Source of the DNA: Candidatus Acetothermia bacterium
Lineage (GTDB): Bacteria > Bipolaricaulota > Bipolaricaulia > RBG-16-55-9 > DRXL01
NCBI GenBank assembly: GCA_016179105.1
Contig: JACOSB010000154.1
Location: forward strand, 1-55,518
Direction of reading: 5' to 3'
Length of the DNA stretch: 55,518 bases
In this document: one piece after another, positions 25,271 to 32,583 of the stretch
Position numbering within the stretch: position 1 is the first letter of the stretch
Layout: every line of letters begins with the position of its first letter
The notes under the pieces: model-generated
Databases searched by the model: none
What the model was told of the DNA's origin: nothing
Seen by the model: only the letters and a program-made list of their open reading frames with translations
Program-made: the position numbers and the translations under genes

Positions 25271-25825
25271 ATGGCCAAAGCGGCCGTAAAAGCTCTCTGG
25301 ACCTATGATGATTACGCCTTACTTCCTGACGATGGCAATCGTTACGAAGTGCTGGAAGGAGAACTCGTCATGTCTCCCTCGCCGAGGACGAAGCACCAAA
25401 TCGTTTCTAACAATTTGTCTTATATTCTTAACGACTATGTCCGCAAACAAAAGATCGGTCGAATACTCGTTGCTCCCATGGACGTGATTCTCACTCCCAC
25501 GAATATCGTCCAGCCGGATTTGATCTTCATTTCCAATAAGAATGCAAAGATCATCACCGAGAAAAATATCCAAGGAGCACCCGATCTCTTGGTCGAAATT
25601 CTCTCCGAGAGCACAGCCGATCGTGATCTCGGTGCGAAGATGCGGATTTATGCTCGGCACAAAGTCGCTCACTATTGGCTGATCGACCCAGAGCCAGAAT
25701 CACTTGAAGCCTACAAGCTAAAGCGCACGAAGTATGAGCTGGTTGGCCGCTATAGCACTGAGGACATTTTTGAGCCCGAACTTTTTCCTGGCCTGCTTAT
25801 CACCCTTAAAGAACTTTGGGATTAG
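25271..25825 (+). CDS. Uma2-family (DUF820) putative endonuclease
   Basis: The 184-residue product opens with WTYDDYALLPDDGNRYEVLEGELV, read in pieces, including RYEVLEGELVMSPSP. PMDVILTPTNIVQPDLIFIS carries the conserved Asp, and APDLLVEILSESTADRDLGAKM the Glu and other residues of a PD-(D/E)XK-like site. HYWLIDPEPESLEAY and LFPGLLITLKELW close the fold. Uma2 proteins are widespread, often multicopy, and of uncertain cellular role. The ATG is preferred over a TTG six nt upstream. The stop overlaps the convergent, broken permease gene by four nt. Confidence 0.88.
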   Translation: MAKAAVKALWTYDDYALLPDDGNRYEVLEGELVMSPSPRTKHQIVSNNLSYILNDYVRKQKIGRILVAPMDVILTPTNIVQPDLIFISNKNAKIITEKNIQGAPDLLVEILSESTADRDLGAKMRIYARHKVAHYWLIDPEPESLEAYKLKRTKYELVGRYSTEDIFEPELFPGLLITLKELWD

Positions 25826-26704
25826 TAATGTCCCAACAATCCCTTATCGCGCGCTACGCCTTCCAAAAGCTTAAAGCACCCATACCCGAGCGCGAAATAG
25901 ACAGCTGAGTTGATCGCTAAAATGAGAATATCCGTAACCGGGATTGCAGAGAGCGATTGGCCATCAAGCAGCACTCGTCCTATCAAGTGCACTCCCCATG
26001 TTATACTGTTTTGCCTTCTAAATGTCCGAATGATTGGCTCTTCCAGTCAGCCTTTGCCTCCAATTTATCCAGACATTCCCATGACAAATTAGTATTACAG
26101 GTAAGAATTTTACGACGGGAAAAGACTCCATGACGCTCGGCTGCGCTGCGACGATAAAGAGCAGCCAGATAAACTGGAAGACTTGGAAGACGGCTTGCAC
26201 TTGCTTAAAGACCAACGCCAGCCCGCCCATCGCGAACCCAAAGCCATAGACACCCCAGATCGTAAGCAGCATCAACGGAAGCAAACTCAGCAGATCGAGA
26301 TGGAGCCATTTGCCCGTGATCGCCATCATCAAGAAGAACATACCCAAGGTGATGGTCAGATTTATCAGTAAGAACGTGAGCACATAGCAGGCGCTGATCC
26401 AGCCGAATCCCAAGGGAGACATATAGAGCTGCTCCAACGTGCCTTGCTGCGCTTCTTGGATGAAATCCCACGTGAGATCGGAGAAGGCAAAGATGATAAA
26501 AGACCAGAGCATGAAGCCCATCACGATGCCCTCGAGCGTGCTTCCGAAATTGGGATTGTTCCCGCCGACGAACTTGGCTCCGTAAAAGATAACCAAGAAG
26601 ACCATCAAGATGCTGAAGAGTCCGGCGATTAGATTAAACGGGTAGCGCCAGACAATCAGAAAATTTTTCTTCATCATCGATTTGAGCACATAAGCGTATC
26701 TCAT
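25822..26704 (-). pseudogene. ABC-2 transporter permease interrupted by a 91-bp MITE-like element
   Basis: The reading from 26704 gives 200 residues of a typical ABC-2 permease with about five membrane helices up to VVKFLP, then an unrelated 26-residue tail and a TAG. Beyond the element at 26004-26094 the same protein resumes in another frame: TWGVHLIGRVLLDGQ, then DILILAINSAVYFALGYGC and ending GLLGHY. Removing the element and one TTA copy (94 bp) rejoins the frame exactly as FLPVTWGVHL and gives 262 residues, a normal length. The start overlaps the ATPase stop as ATGA. As it stands the exporter probably lacks its last helix. Confidence 0.85.
26004..26094 (-). mobile_element. MITE-like element, copy 2 (91 bp), inside the ABC permease gene
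   Basis: It is bounded by TACTGTTTTGCC on the left and GACAAATTAGTA on the right, imperfect inverted repeats of about 27 bp. A perfect 3-bp target duplication TTA stands at 26001-26003 and 26095-26097. It resembles the copy at 16083-16172 throughout, in the opposite orientation. It has no coding capacity. Confidence 0.85.
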
Positions 26705-27663
26705 TTTTTCTCACCCTTGACAATCTTGAGGAAGATCTCTTCCAAGTTTGGATACTGCCTTCCCACAGATTCGAGCTGGCAGCCGTTATTCTTGAGCACG
26801 TCGATGATCTCATAGACGCGAATACCCTCGAGCATCTCCGCTTCGATCACAGTTTTCTGGCCATTCTTTGAAATTTTCACCAGATCGAATTTTTGCTGGA
26901 GCTGAGTTTCTAACGAGCCGTTCATCTGCCCATCAATCTCGAAGCGATAAGAACTCGCTTGGAAGAGTTTTTTCAGATTTTCAATTTGGTCATCGACGAC
27001 GACACGCCCTTGATTAATGATGATGACGCGCTCGCAAATGTCTTGCACGACGTTCATGTCATGGCTGGACAAAACAATCGTTCGCTTGCCTTCGTCGGCC
27101 ATGCGCTTCAAAATCCAACGCAGTTCATAACTCGTCTCGACATCGAGTCCGAGCGTCGGCTCATCCAAGAGCAAGATCGGCGTATTTCGCACCAAAGCGC
27201 AAGCGACGGCAAGTTTTTGTTGCATGCCACGCGAGAGCGTGCGGGCCTGTGCGTTCACTTTCTCTTTAAGATTGAACATCTCAATGAGTTCGTCAATCTG
27301 AGAATGCACCGAGCGCGACGACTGGCCTTGAAGCCCGGCGAAAAATTCCAAATTATCTCTGACGTTGAGACGCCAATAGATGTTGCGATTGCCCTCGAGC
27401 ACGGCCGTGACTCTTTCCAACGCCGCACGCGGGTTCTTGATGGCGTCAGCGCCGTCAATCCAAATTTCGCCTGACGTTGGACGCAAGATAGTACAAATGC
27501 ACTTGATCGTCGTCTTACCGGCGCCGTTGGGGCCAAGCAATCCGACGACTTCGTTCTTTTTCACACTGAACGAAATGTTATCGACGGCCTTGACTTCGCC
27601 CTGGCGACGACTACGATAGATTTTCGTCAGATTCTTGACCTGCAGAACTTGCCCGTTTTCCAT
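26701..27663 (-). CDS. ABC-2 type transporter ATP-binding protein
   Basis: The 320-residue product has Walker A GPNGAGKTT, signature LSRGMQQKLAVA, Walker B ILLLDEPTLGLD and switch His in LSSHDM. A C-terminal extension of about 90 residues after residue 225 (YRFEIDGQMNGS, LEEIFLKIVKGEKK) is typical of NatA/CcmA-like exporters. The ATG at 27663 follows AGGTG, and a GTG two codons upstream is less likely. With the downstream permease it would export an unidentified substrate. It follows the double-retropepsin gene by six nt. Confidence 0.93.
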   Translation of the reverse strand: MENGQVLQVKNLTKIYRSRRQGEVKAVDNISFSVKKNEVVGLLGPNGAGKTTIKCICTILRPTSGEIWIDGADAIKNPRAALERVTAVLEGNRNIYWRLNVRDNLEFFAGLQGQSSRSVHSQIDELIEMFNLKEKVNAQARTLSRGMQQKLAVACALVRNTPILLLDEPTLGLDVETSYELRWILKRMADEGKRTIVLSSHDMNVVQDICERVIIINQGRVVVDDQIENLKKLFQASSYRFEIDGQMNGSLETQLQQKFDLVKISKNGQKTVIEAEMLEGIRVYEIIDVLKNNGCQLESVGRQYPNLEEIFLKIVKGEKK

Positions 27664-27669
27664 AAGCAC

Positions 27670-28494
27670 CTATGCTTTTTGTAAAGTTAATGTTTCTCTT
27701 GGGTAATCGATCGTCACCGTGAAATTCTTAAGATAATTATACCCCACGACGCCGTCGAGCTTCGCACCCACAATGCCACTCAGCGAAACAAGAAAGTCTG
27801 AGACCACGACCGCAACCTTTTCAAGTTGTGTCATCCCCACAGCCAAGGACTCGACATTGCCCCTAGATGCTCTAACTTTGCCTCCTCCTCCGGTCATCGC
27901 CGGTGCTTCGACCGTCTGTATTCCTAAGCTCTGAGCGAACTCGGGCGAGATCACCGTCGTCGATGCTCCTGTATCCACAGCGAACTGATAGGGCCCTTGA
28001 TCATTCACATACGTTGGCACCAGAATGAGAGGCTTCGCTGGGCCCGCTAATTTAAACTTGATTTGATCGGCCTCGGAACTTGGGGGAGGATTTTCTCCTT
28101 GAATCAGATGGAGCGCGTGAGTCCGATAATCAATCATCACCCGGAAAACATTGAGAAAGTTGTATCCAATGTCTCCGTCGATTTTGGCGCCAACGGCACT
28201 GCCAACGCCAGACATGTCCGTGATCGCTATCTGAACGTTTTCCAAAGTCGCAGTGCCGATTGCGAGAGACTCCACGTGACTCAGAGTGACCTTGACTTTG
28301 CCCCCAGCTCCCATAGCTTCTTTGGACTCACCCTCGTTGATGCCCAGTCGCTGAGCCAACTCCGTCGACAAGAGCGATGTGCACGCTCCGGTGTCGAGAA
28401 TGAACTCGAATGGTCCTTTCTTATTCACGAACGCTGGTACAAGAATAAGAGGTTGCTCGCCTCCGGCCAATCTAAATTTGACTTCGGTGTGCAT
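27670..28494 (-). CDS. single-chain double retropepsin-like aspartic protease
   Basis: AAGGGAGAG before the ATG at 28494 fixes a 274-residue product. Two homologous halves follow each other. Residues about 5-125 have FILDTGACTSLLS with Asp34 and IDGDIGYNFL. Residues about 145-270 have FAVDTGASTTVIS with Asp174 and LDGVVGYNYL. Both halves open with the near-identical F(R/K)LAG...PLILVP(A/T)(F/Y)VN. Each half is a complete retropepsin-type half-site, so the chain could fold as an intramolecular dimer with both catalytic Asp present, like pepsin. No signal peptide is seen. It lies between bactofilins and an ABC exporter in one operon; the substrate is unknown. Confidence 0.85.
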   Translation of the reverse strand: MHTEVKFRLAGGEQPLILVPAFVNKKGPFEFILDTGACTSLLSTELAQRLGINEGESKEAMGAGGKVKVTLSHVESLAIGTATLENVQIAITDMSGVGSAVGAKIDGDIGYNFLNVFRVMIDYRTHALHLIQGENPPPSSEADQIKFKLAGPAKPLILVPTYVNDQGPYQFAVDTGASTTVISPEFAQSLGIQTVEAPAMTGGGGKVRASRGNVESLAVGMTQLEKVAVVVSDFLVSLSGIVGAKLDGVVGYNYLKNFTVTIDYPRETLTLQKA

Positions 28495-28588
28495 TTGAAA
28501 CTCTCCCTTCTGGATCTTCTCGAAGTGGCGAAAACCAAGTCCACAAGATTGTCGCCAGCCCGCCGCCGTGTAGCCTGCGACCGGCTTT

Positions 28589-29371
28589 TCACGCGATCTT
28601 GTTCGCTTTTCCCACTTTCGCATCGCGATGCGCTTGGTAAGAGTCTGCGTACTCGACTGTCCCGATCTCGCAGCCCGGCCCGAGCGTGATCTTCTTGCCA
28701 CGCACTACTGCCGCTTCCGTGTACTCCAGATAGATCTCATCGCCCTCAATCGTGTTGGTCTCCAGTTTTGCTTCCCGTCCACTCCAGATCCAACGCAAGA
28801 TCCAGATGGTCTCTTCGTGCTTGCGCACGTCGATCTTCTCTCCGCCGATCTCCTGCGCTTTGGAGTGTCCATAAAGTTTAATCTCGATCACATCGGCCGA
28901 GAGCAGCTTTTCGATCGTAAACGCGCCGCTGGCGAAGAAGCGGTCGGCCTCGACCTGTCCACCGATCTTGGCCGACCCGCTAATCCGCACGTCCTTGGCG
29001 TGGAGGTCCTGCTCGATCTTTCCCGAGCCCGAGATATGAAACTCGTCGGCCCACGCCGAGCCTTCTATTTTGCAGCTGCCGGAGGCATGGAAACTCTCGG
29101 TCTTCGCGTCGCCTTCTATCTTGCCCGAGCCTGAGATGCGCAGCTCTTGAATTTCCGCAGGTCCAGCAATCTTGCCCGAGCCAGAAATTTTTAGACTCTT
29201 CGCTTTCACTCCGCCTTCAATTTTGCCTGCGCCCGAGATCGTGATCGTCTCGGCTTCGATGGCCCCTTCGATCTTGCCCGCTCCGGAAATCCTCACTGAA
29301 TCGTAAATTCCCCCGCCCGCCTTGCCCGAACCAGAGATTGAAAGACTCCCTTTCTTCGTCGTTTGATCCAT
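28589..29371 (-). CDS. bactofilin-like polymer-forming protein (second of pair)
   Basis: The start at 29371 follows GAGGAGGG; the product has 260 residues. Residues about 8-170 are short beta-strand repeats of the type ISGSGKIEG, roughly every 18 residues and often the variant ISGAGKIEG, which stack into a right-handed beta-helix as in bactofilins. After about residue 200 a second short run (TIEGDEIYLEYTEAAVVRG, ITLGPGCEIGTVEY) follows. Bactofilins polymerise without nucleotide into cytoplasmic or membrane-bound filaments. The layout resembles YhbE/YhbF of Bacillus, which also sit beside a YhbD gene. It is 25 nt behind its paralogue. Confidence 0.85.
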   Translation of the reverse strand: MDQTTKKGSLSISGSGKAGGGIYDSVRISGAGKIEGAIEAETITISGAGKIEGGVKAKSLKISGSGKIAGPAEIQELRISGSGKIEGDAKTESFHASGSCKIEGSAWADEFHISGSGKIEQDLHAKDVRISGSAKIGGQVEADRFFASGAFTIEKLLSADVIEIKLYGHSKAQEIGGEKIDVRKHEETIWILRWIWSGREAKLETNTIEGDEIYLEYTEAAVVRGKKITLGPGCEIGTVEYADSYQAHRDAKVGKANKIA

Positions 29372-29396
29372 GATCGCCCTCCTCGCCAAGAGTTTT

Positions 29397-30347
29397 TCAG
29401 ATTTTAGTCCGCGTTTTTACGTTAGCTCCATCTGTGACTTCTAAACTCTCTTTGTACTCGACCGTCTCGACCTCGCAGCCCTCGCCGATGGTCACTTTCT
29501 TGCCGCGCACCATGCGCGCGCGCGTATTCTCCAAATAAATTTCGTCACCCTCGATCGTGTCGGCTTCGACGCAACCCGCTAGGTGACCGACGAACGCATA
29601 ACCCACACGCTCTCCCACTTTGCCCAAATCCTCTCCCATCTTGCCCAGATCAATCCCCACTCGTTCGAGTTCCTCAAAGACATCCTCCAAAATACCGCCT
29701 ACATCGATATTGACTTCGTGTTCGCCGTTGCTGATCCGAATCTTTTTTGGCGGCTTGGGCGGTCGCGGAGGAGGTGGCGGCGCGGGTCGACCGATGTCCA
29801 CATGCACACCGACTTTGCCCAATTTGCCGCGCCAGCCCCAGAAGTGCCCGCTGGCTCGGATTTCGATGCGCTCGCCGCCGATCTCTTGCACGCGCCCTTC
29901 GCCGAGTTCAATCTTCACTTCATCGGCAGTGAGCAGTCCACCGATCTCAAAGCGCCCGCGCGACAAAAATTTATTGGCTTCGACATCACCCGAGACTTTG
30001 AGCGTGCCACCGCTCGAAATCTCTTCGGCGCGCAATGTCCCGTTCACTTCTTGCGAGCCAGCGTTCCTAAAAAACTTCGCTTTGACGTTGCCATCGGCGA
30101 CGCACGAGCCCGCCGTCTTCATCAACTCGGCCTCGATGTCACCGATGACCCGACACGAGCCAGCGGTTTTCAGTTCTTTTGCTTTGAGATCGCCCCCGAC
30201 ACGCAGCGAGCCGCCGATCTTTATCTGGTTGGCATCGAGATCGCCGTCGGCGCGGCACGAGCCGGCGATCTTAATCGTGTCATAGTAAACACCCTCGAGC
30301 CGGCCTGAGCCCATGATGATCACATTCTTGCGCTTCTGTTCGTTCAT
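29397..30347 (-). CDS. bactofilin-like polymer-forming protein (first of pair)
   Basis: GAGGAGCG before the ATG at 30347 gives 316 residues. The first 170 residues carry beta-helix repeats such as IKIAGSCRADGDLDA, IKIGGSLRVGGDLKA and LKTAGSCRVIGDIEA. A proline-rich linker (APPPPPRPPKPPKK) near residue 205 and an amphipathic helical stretch of about 60 residues follow. A final block (TIEGDEIYLENTRARMVRG, TIGEGCEVETVEY) matches the end of the neighbouring paralogue. The repeated Ser-Cys pairs are unusual for a bactofilin. It probably co-polymerises with the downstream paralogue. Confidence 0.85.
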   Translation of the reverse strand: MNEQKRKNVIIMGSGRLEGVYYDTIKIAGSCRADGDLDANQIKIGGSLRVGGDLKAKELKTAGSCRVIGDIEAELMKTAGSCVADGNVKAKFFRNAGSQEVNGTLRAEEISSGGTLKVSGDVEANKFLSRGRFEIGGLLTADEVKIELGEGRVQEIGGERIEIRASGHFWGWRGKLGKVGVHVDIGRPAPPPPPRPPKPPKKIRISNGEHEVNIDVGGILEDVFEELERVGIDLGKMGEDLGKVGERVGYAFVGHLAGCVEADTIEGDEIYLENTRARMVRGKKVTIGEGCEVETVEYKESLEVTDGANVKTRTKI

Positions 30348-30364
30348 AAATTTTCGCTCCTCTG

Positions 30365-30838
30365 TTAGATCCAACGCCGCACGCGCGACTTGTAGTGCAC
30401 GTATGCGTCACCGAATTTTTTCGCCAAATAACGCTCTTCCCGCGCGATCACGCCGTAATTGACTATAAACAATGTGATGGATAACAAGAGCAAAGGCCAG
30501 AGCGCGTTCATCAAGAATGTCACCCCCAGATAGCAAAGAGCCATCGAAAGATACATTGGGTTGCGCGTGAAGCGATATGGCCCTGCGGTCACGATCGCCG
30601 TCGTGGGCTTGTACGGATTGGGTGTCGTGCCCGAGCTGTGCATCGTGCGCTCAGCCCAGAGCGCGAGAAAAATCCCGAAGCCGATGAGCAACACTCCCAG
30701 CAACCTCCAGAGCCAACCCTCGGGCAAGAAACTTACAGAGTAAATCAGATGCGCGATAATCCCAACCGCCAAAGGGATCGCATAGATCGCTGGAGGCCAG
30801 TAGATCACACCCGCGTTATCCTGTATTTCTTCTTTCAT
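30365..30838 (-). CDS. isoprenylcysteine carboxyl methyltransferase (ICMT)-like membrane protein
   Basis: The 157-residue product has four to five membrane helices. It carries the conserved SAM-binding block GPYRFTRNPMYLSMALCYLG, then ending ALWPLLLLSITLFIVNYGVI and EERYLAKKFGDAYVHYKSRVRRW. This is the PEMT/ICMT family signature. Eukaryotic members methylate prenylated cysteines or phosphatidylethanolamine; bacterial substrates are mostly unknown. It overlaps none of its neighbours but is spaced 11 and 17 nt from them, so it belongs to the bactofilin operon. Lipid or protein modification linked to filament anchoring is a guess. Confidence 0.88.
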   Translation of the reverse strand: MKEEIQDNAGVIYWPPAIYAIPLAVGIIAHLIYSVSFLPEGWLWRLLGVLLIGFGIFLALWAERTMHSSGTTPNPYKPTTAIVTAGPYRFTRNPMYLSMALCYLGVTFLMNALWPLLLLSITLFIVNYGVIAREERYLAKKFGDAYVHYKSRVRRWI

Positions 30839-30849
30839 GGTCTATCTCT

Positions 30850-31167
30850 TTAAAATACTGTGTATGCGCGCCGGTGCTGCCACCACCGATAGATCACATA
30901 GAGCAACGCGCTCACAAAGACTATCTCAATCACCGGATGGCCAAAGAACCCGAAGATGAGACCGATAAGACCGAAGACTATTAAGAAGGGTAGCAAGAAA
31001 ACCGCTGAGAGTCCCAAGAATCCAAAGACAACGGCTCCTAAAACAAGCCCTACAATGCCGAGAGCGAATACGACAGCACCTCCAGCAATGACCAACGTCA
31101 AGGGCAGCACGAGCAGCAGAACCAGCCCTACAACTCCTAACGCGAACAGTTTTATTAAGATCCCCAC
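30850..31167 (-). CDS. small polytopic membrane protein
   Basis: The GTG start follows GGGAG; the product has 105 residues. It is almost entirely hydrophobic, with about four helices (LFALGVVGLVLLLVLPLTLV, IVGLVLGAVVFGFLGL, VFLLPFLIVFGLIGLIFG, IEIVFVSALLYVIY) and a basic tail (RWWQHRRAYTVF). Gly-rich turns such as VIAGGAVVFALG separate the helices. I do not recognise a family. Its place between the YhbD-type regulator and the ICMT-like gene suggests it acts at the membrane with the bactofilins. Confidence 0.75.
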   Translation of the reverse strand: MGILIKLFALGVVGLVLLLVLPLTLVIAGGAVVFALGIVGLVLGAVVFGFLGLSAVFLLPFLIVFGLIGLIFGFFGHPVIEIVFVSALLYVIYRWWQHRRAYTVF

Positions 31168-31182
31168 GCCACGTCACTCCCT

Positions 31183-31893
31183 TCACTTTGGGTTTGGGTC
31201 TGTTTCAAATTTCGGATTCGGGTCTGGGTCGAACATCGCCAACTTCGGCTTGATCTCTTCAATCAACTTGTTCAGCTCTAACTTGACGACCGTCTGCGCT
31301 TGTGGATCGAATAGGATATCTCCCGCATGTAAGAGGCAAACGCTCACTTGGGGCTTCTGGCGCGAGAGCACAAATTGTCCCGGCATTTCTTTGCGAAGTA
31401 CGACGAGCGTCCAAGCAAATTCCTCTTGCTGGATTTTTCCGAAATCGCTCACGAGCAACGTCGAGAGAGCGAGCTCGATCTCATCGGGAGCAAGCTCGCG
31501 CTGACGCAGCCGCTCGATCACCGCAAGAAATAAGACCTCTTTGAAACTGTAAGAGCCCTGTTCTTTTCTGACACTTTCGTAGTATGCAAGAACTTCTGGC
31601 GCGACCCAGCCCATCCGGGAGATCTCTTCGCGCGAGAGGCGCCGGTCTTTCATTTCAGGTGACAAGAGATTGGCGATCTCGTCCAGCGAGTGCGCGTCCT
31701 TCATGGACTTAATCTTCTCGATGCGTTCTACAATTTTCGTCTTGGGCAGGAACGTTTCTTGGCCCGTGAACGTCGACTTGCGAATGAACCAAGACTCGGG
31801 GATCAGTCCCTCGCGCTTCCAGCGATAGAACTGACCGTACGAAATCCCTGTCAGATCCAAGACTTCCTTTTTACTAATGAGTTCTTCAGTCAT
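31183..31893 (-). CDS. YhbD-type (DUF4004) MerR-like regulator
   Basis: GGTGGAGTGGAGG before the ATG gives 236 residues. The N-terminus has a MerR-like winged helix (ELISKKEVLDLTGISYGQFYRWKREGLIP) read in pieces LTGISYGQFYRWKREG and LPKTKIVERIEKI. A second helical segment, ISRMGWVAPEVLAYYE, follows. The C-terminal part (about 140-220) is beta-rich, and the tail has two DPNPK repeats. B. subtilis YhbD, of the same type, precedes bactofilin genes yhbE/yhbF. Here it is the first gene of an eight-gene operon. The palindrome in its own promoter is a likely autoregulatory operator. Confidence 0.75.
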   Translation of the reverse strand: MTEELISKKEVLDLTGISYGQFYRWKREGLIPESWFIRKSTFTGQETFLPKTKIVERIEKIKSMKDAHSLDEIANLLSPEMKDRRLSREEISRMGWVAPEVLAYYESVRKEQGSYSFKEVLFLAVIERLRQRELAPDEIELALSTLLVSDFGKIQQEEFAWTLVVLRKEMPGQFVLSRQKPQVSVCLLHAGDILFDPQAQTVVKLELNKLIEEIKPKLAMFDPDPNPKFETDPNPK

Positions 31894-32004
31894 GATGAAT
31901 CCTCCACTCCACCCGACTCTTCCAGTTTACCCTGACAGCTCAATCGGAGTGAAGTGGCTTTCTCGGTCCATTGGATGTTATACAGATTACTCTCTTTCTT
32001 CTAG

Positions 32005-32034
32005 ATCATAGAACATAACACTGTTCTATTACAA
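32005..32034 (-). promoter_or_regulatory. promoter and palindromic operator of the bactofilin operon
   Basis: Minus-strand TTGTAA at 32029-32034, an 18-nt spacer and TATGAT at 32005-32010. The spacer is filled by the palindrome TAGAACATAACACTGTTCTA (32009-32028). The inner 14 nt, AACATAACACTGTT, recur exactly in the next promoter, at 32303-32331. A regulator bound here would block polymerase. Confidence 0.7.
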
Positions 32035-32047
32035 ATAGCAAAAAAAT

Positions 32048-32260
32048 TTAACTCCAAACGCTCGGTTTTTGGTAAAGCGCCTGCTTCGGTCTCCGAAAGC
32101 CGTGCTTGAGCCGGAGCAGTATATTTTGTAGCAGCCCAAGCTCTATCCAATCGTCCCTTGAGTCTTTCGAAAGCTCTTTGGCCATTCGCTCTTGCTGAGC
32201 ATTCAAGATCAGCTCCTGATGATGCTCCTTGGATTGTAGTAACTGCATGTAGTCTGACAT
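32048..32260 (-). CDS. 70-residue protein of unknown function
   Basis: CAGGAGG before the ATG at 32260 fixes the start; a longer reading includes the promoter. The product is mostly helical: MSDYMQLLQSKEHHQELIL, NAQQERMAKELSKDSRDDW, IELGLLQNILLRLKHGFRRP and a short tail KQALYQKPSVWS. I do not recognise it. A consensus promoter carrying the same operator as the bactofilin operon stands upstream, so it is probably co-regulated with that operon, which begins about 155 nt beyond its stop. Confidence 0.6.
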   Translation of the reverse strand: MSDYMQLLQSKEHHQELILNAQQERMAKELSKDSRDDWIELGLLQNILLRLKHGFRRPKQALYQKPSVWS

Positions 32261-32302
32261 TTTCGCACCTCCTGAGAGATTTGTGACTTTGCTGACATCG
32301 CT

Positions 32303-32331
32303 ATTGTAACATAACACTGTTACGTTGTCAA
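32303..32331 (-). promoter_or_regulatory. promoter and palindromic operator of the 70-aa gene
   Basis: Minus-strand TTGACA at 32326-32331, a 17-nt spacer and TACAAT at 32303-32308, a near-perfect sigma-70 promoter. The palindrome GTAAC-ATAACACT-GTTAC (32306-32323) overlaps the -10 box and spacer. It shares its core with the operator at 32009-32028. Confidence 0.75.
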
Positions 32332-32538
32332 GAGGGAGTAGTGAGTATATACGACGTTCGACTTGAATCCTTCTTCAGAGCGCTGCATTTCGCTCTACGC
32401 TTCTGGATCGCAACTCGATCTTGGCTCTCATCGGTGTCCAGCTTAACGAGAGAATTTTCAACTGTCGAGCGAAGCCTATCGATGGATGAGATGAGAACAC
32501 CGTGACAGCTCTCGTTTTTCTGAGTAAGATATATTAAG

Positions 32539-32557
32539 CTGTGAAAGATGTTCACAG
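32539..32557. promoter_or_regulatory. inverted repeat upstream of the methyltransferase gene
   Basis: CTGTGAA-AGATG-TTCACAG, a 7-bp perfect palindrome about 10 nt upstream of the SD. It may be an operator or a 5' hairpin. The rest of 32332-32583 shows no other clear feature; an upstream TATATT has no matching -35. Confidence 0.4.
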
Positions 32558-32583
32558 GTTTTTTCAGCAGGAGGTAGTCCTAT

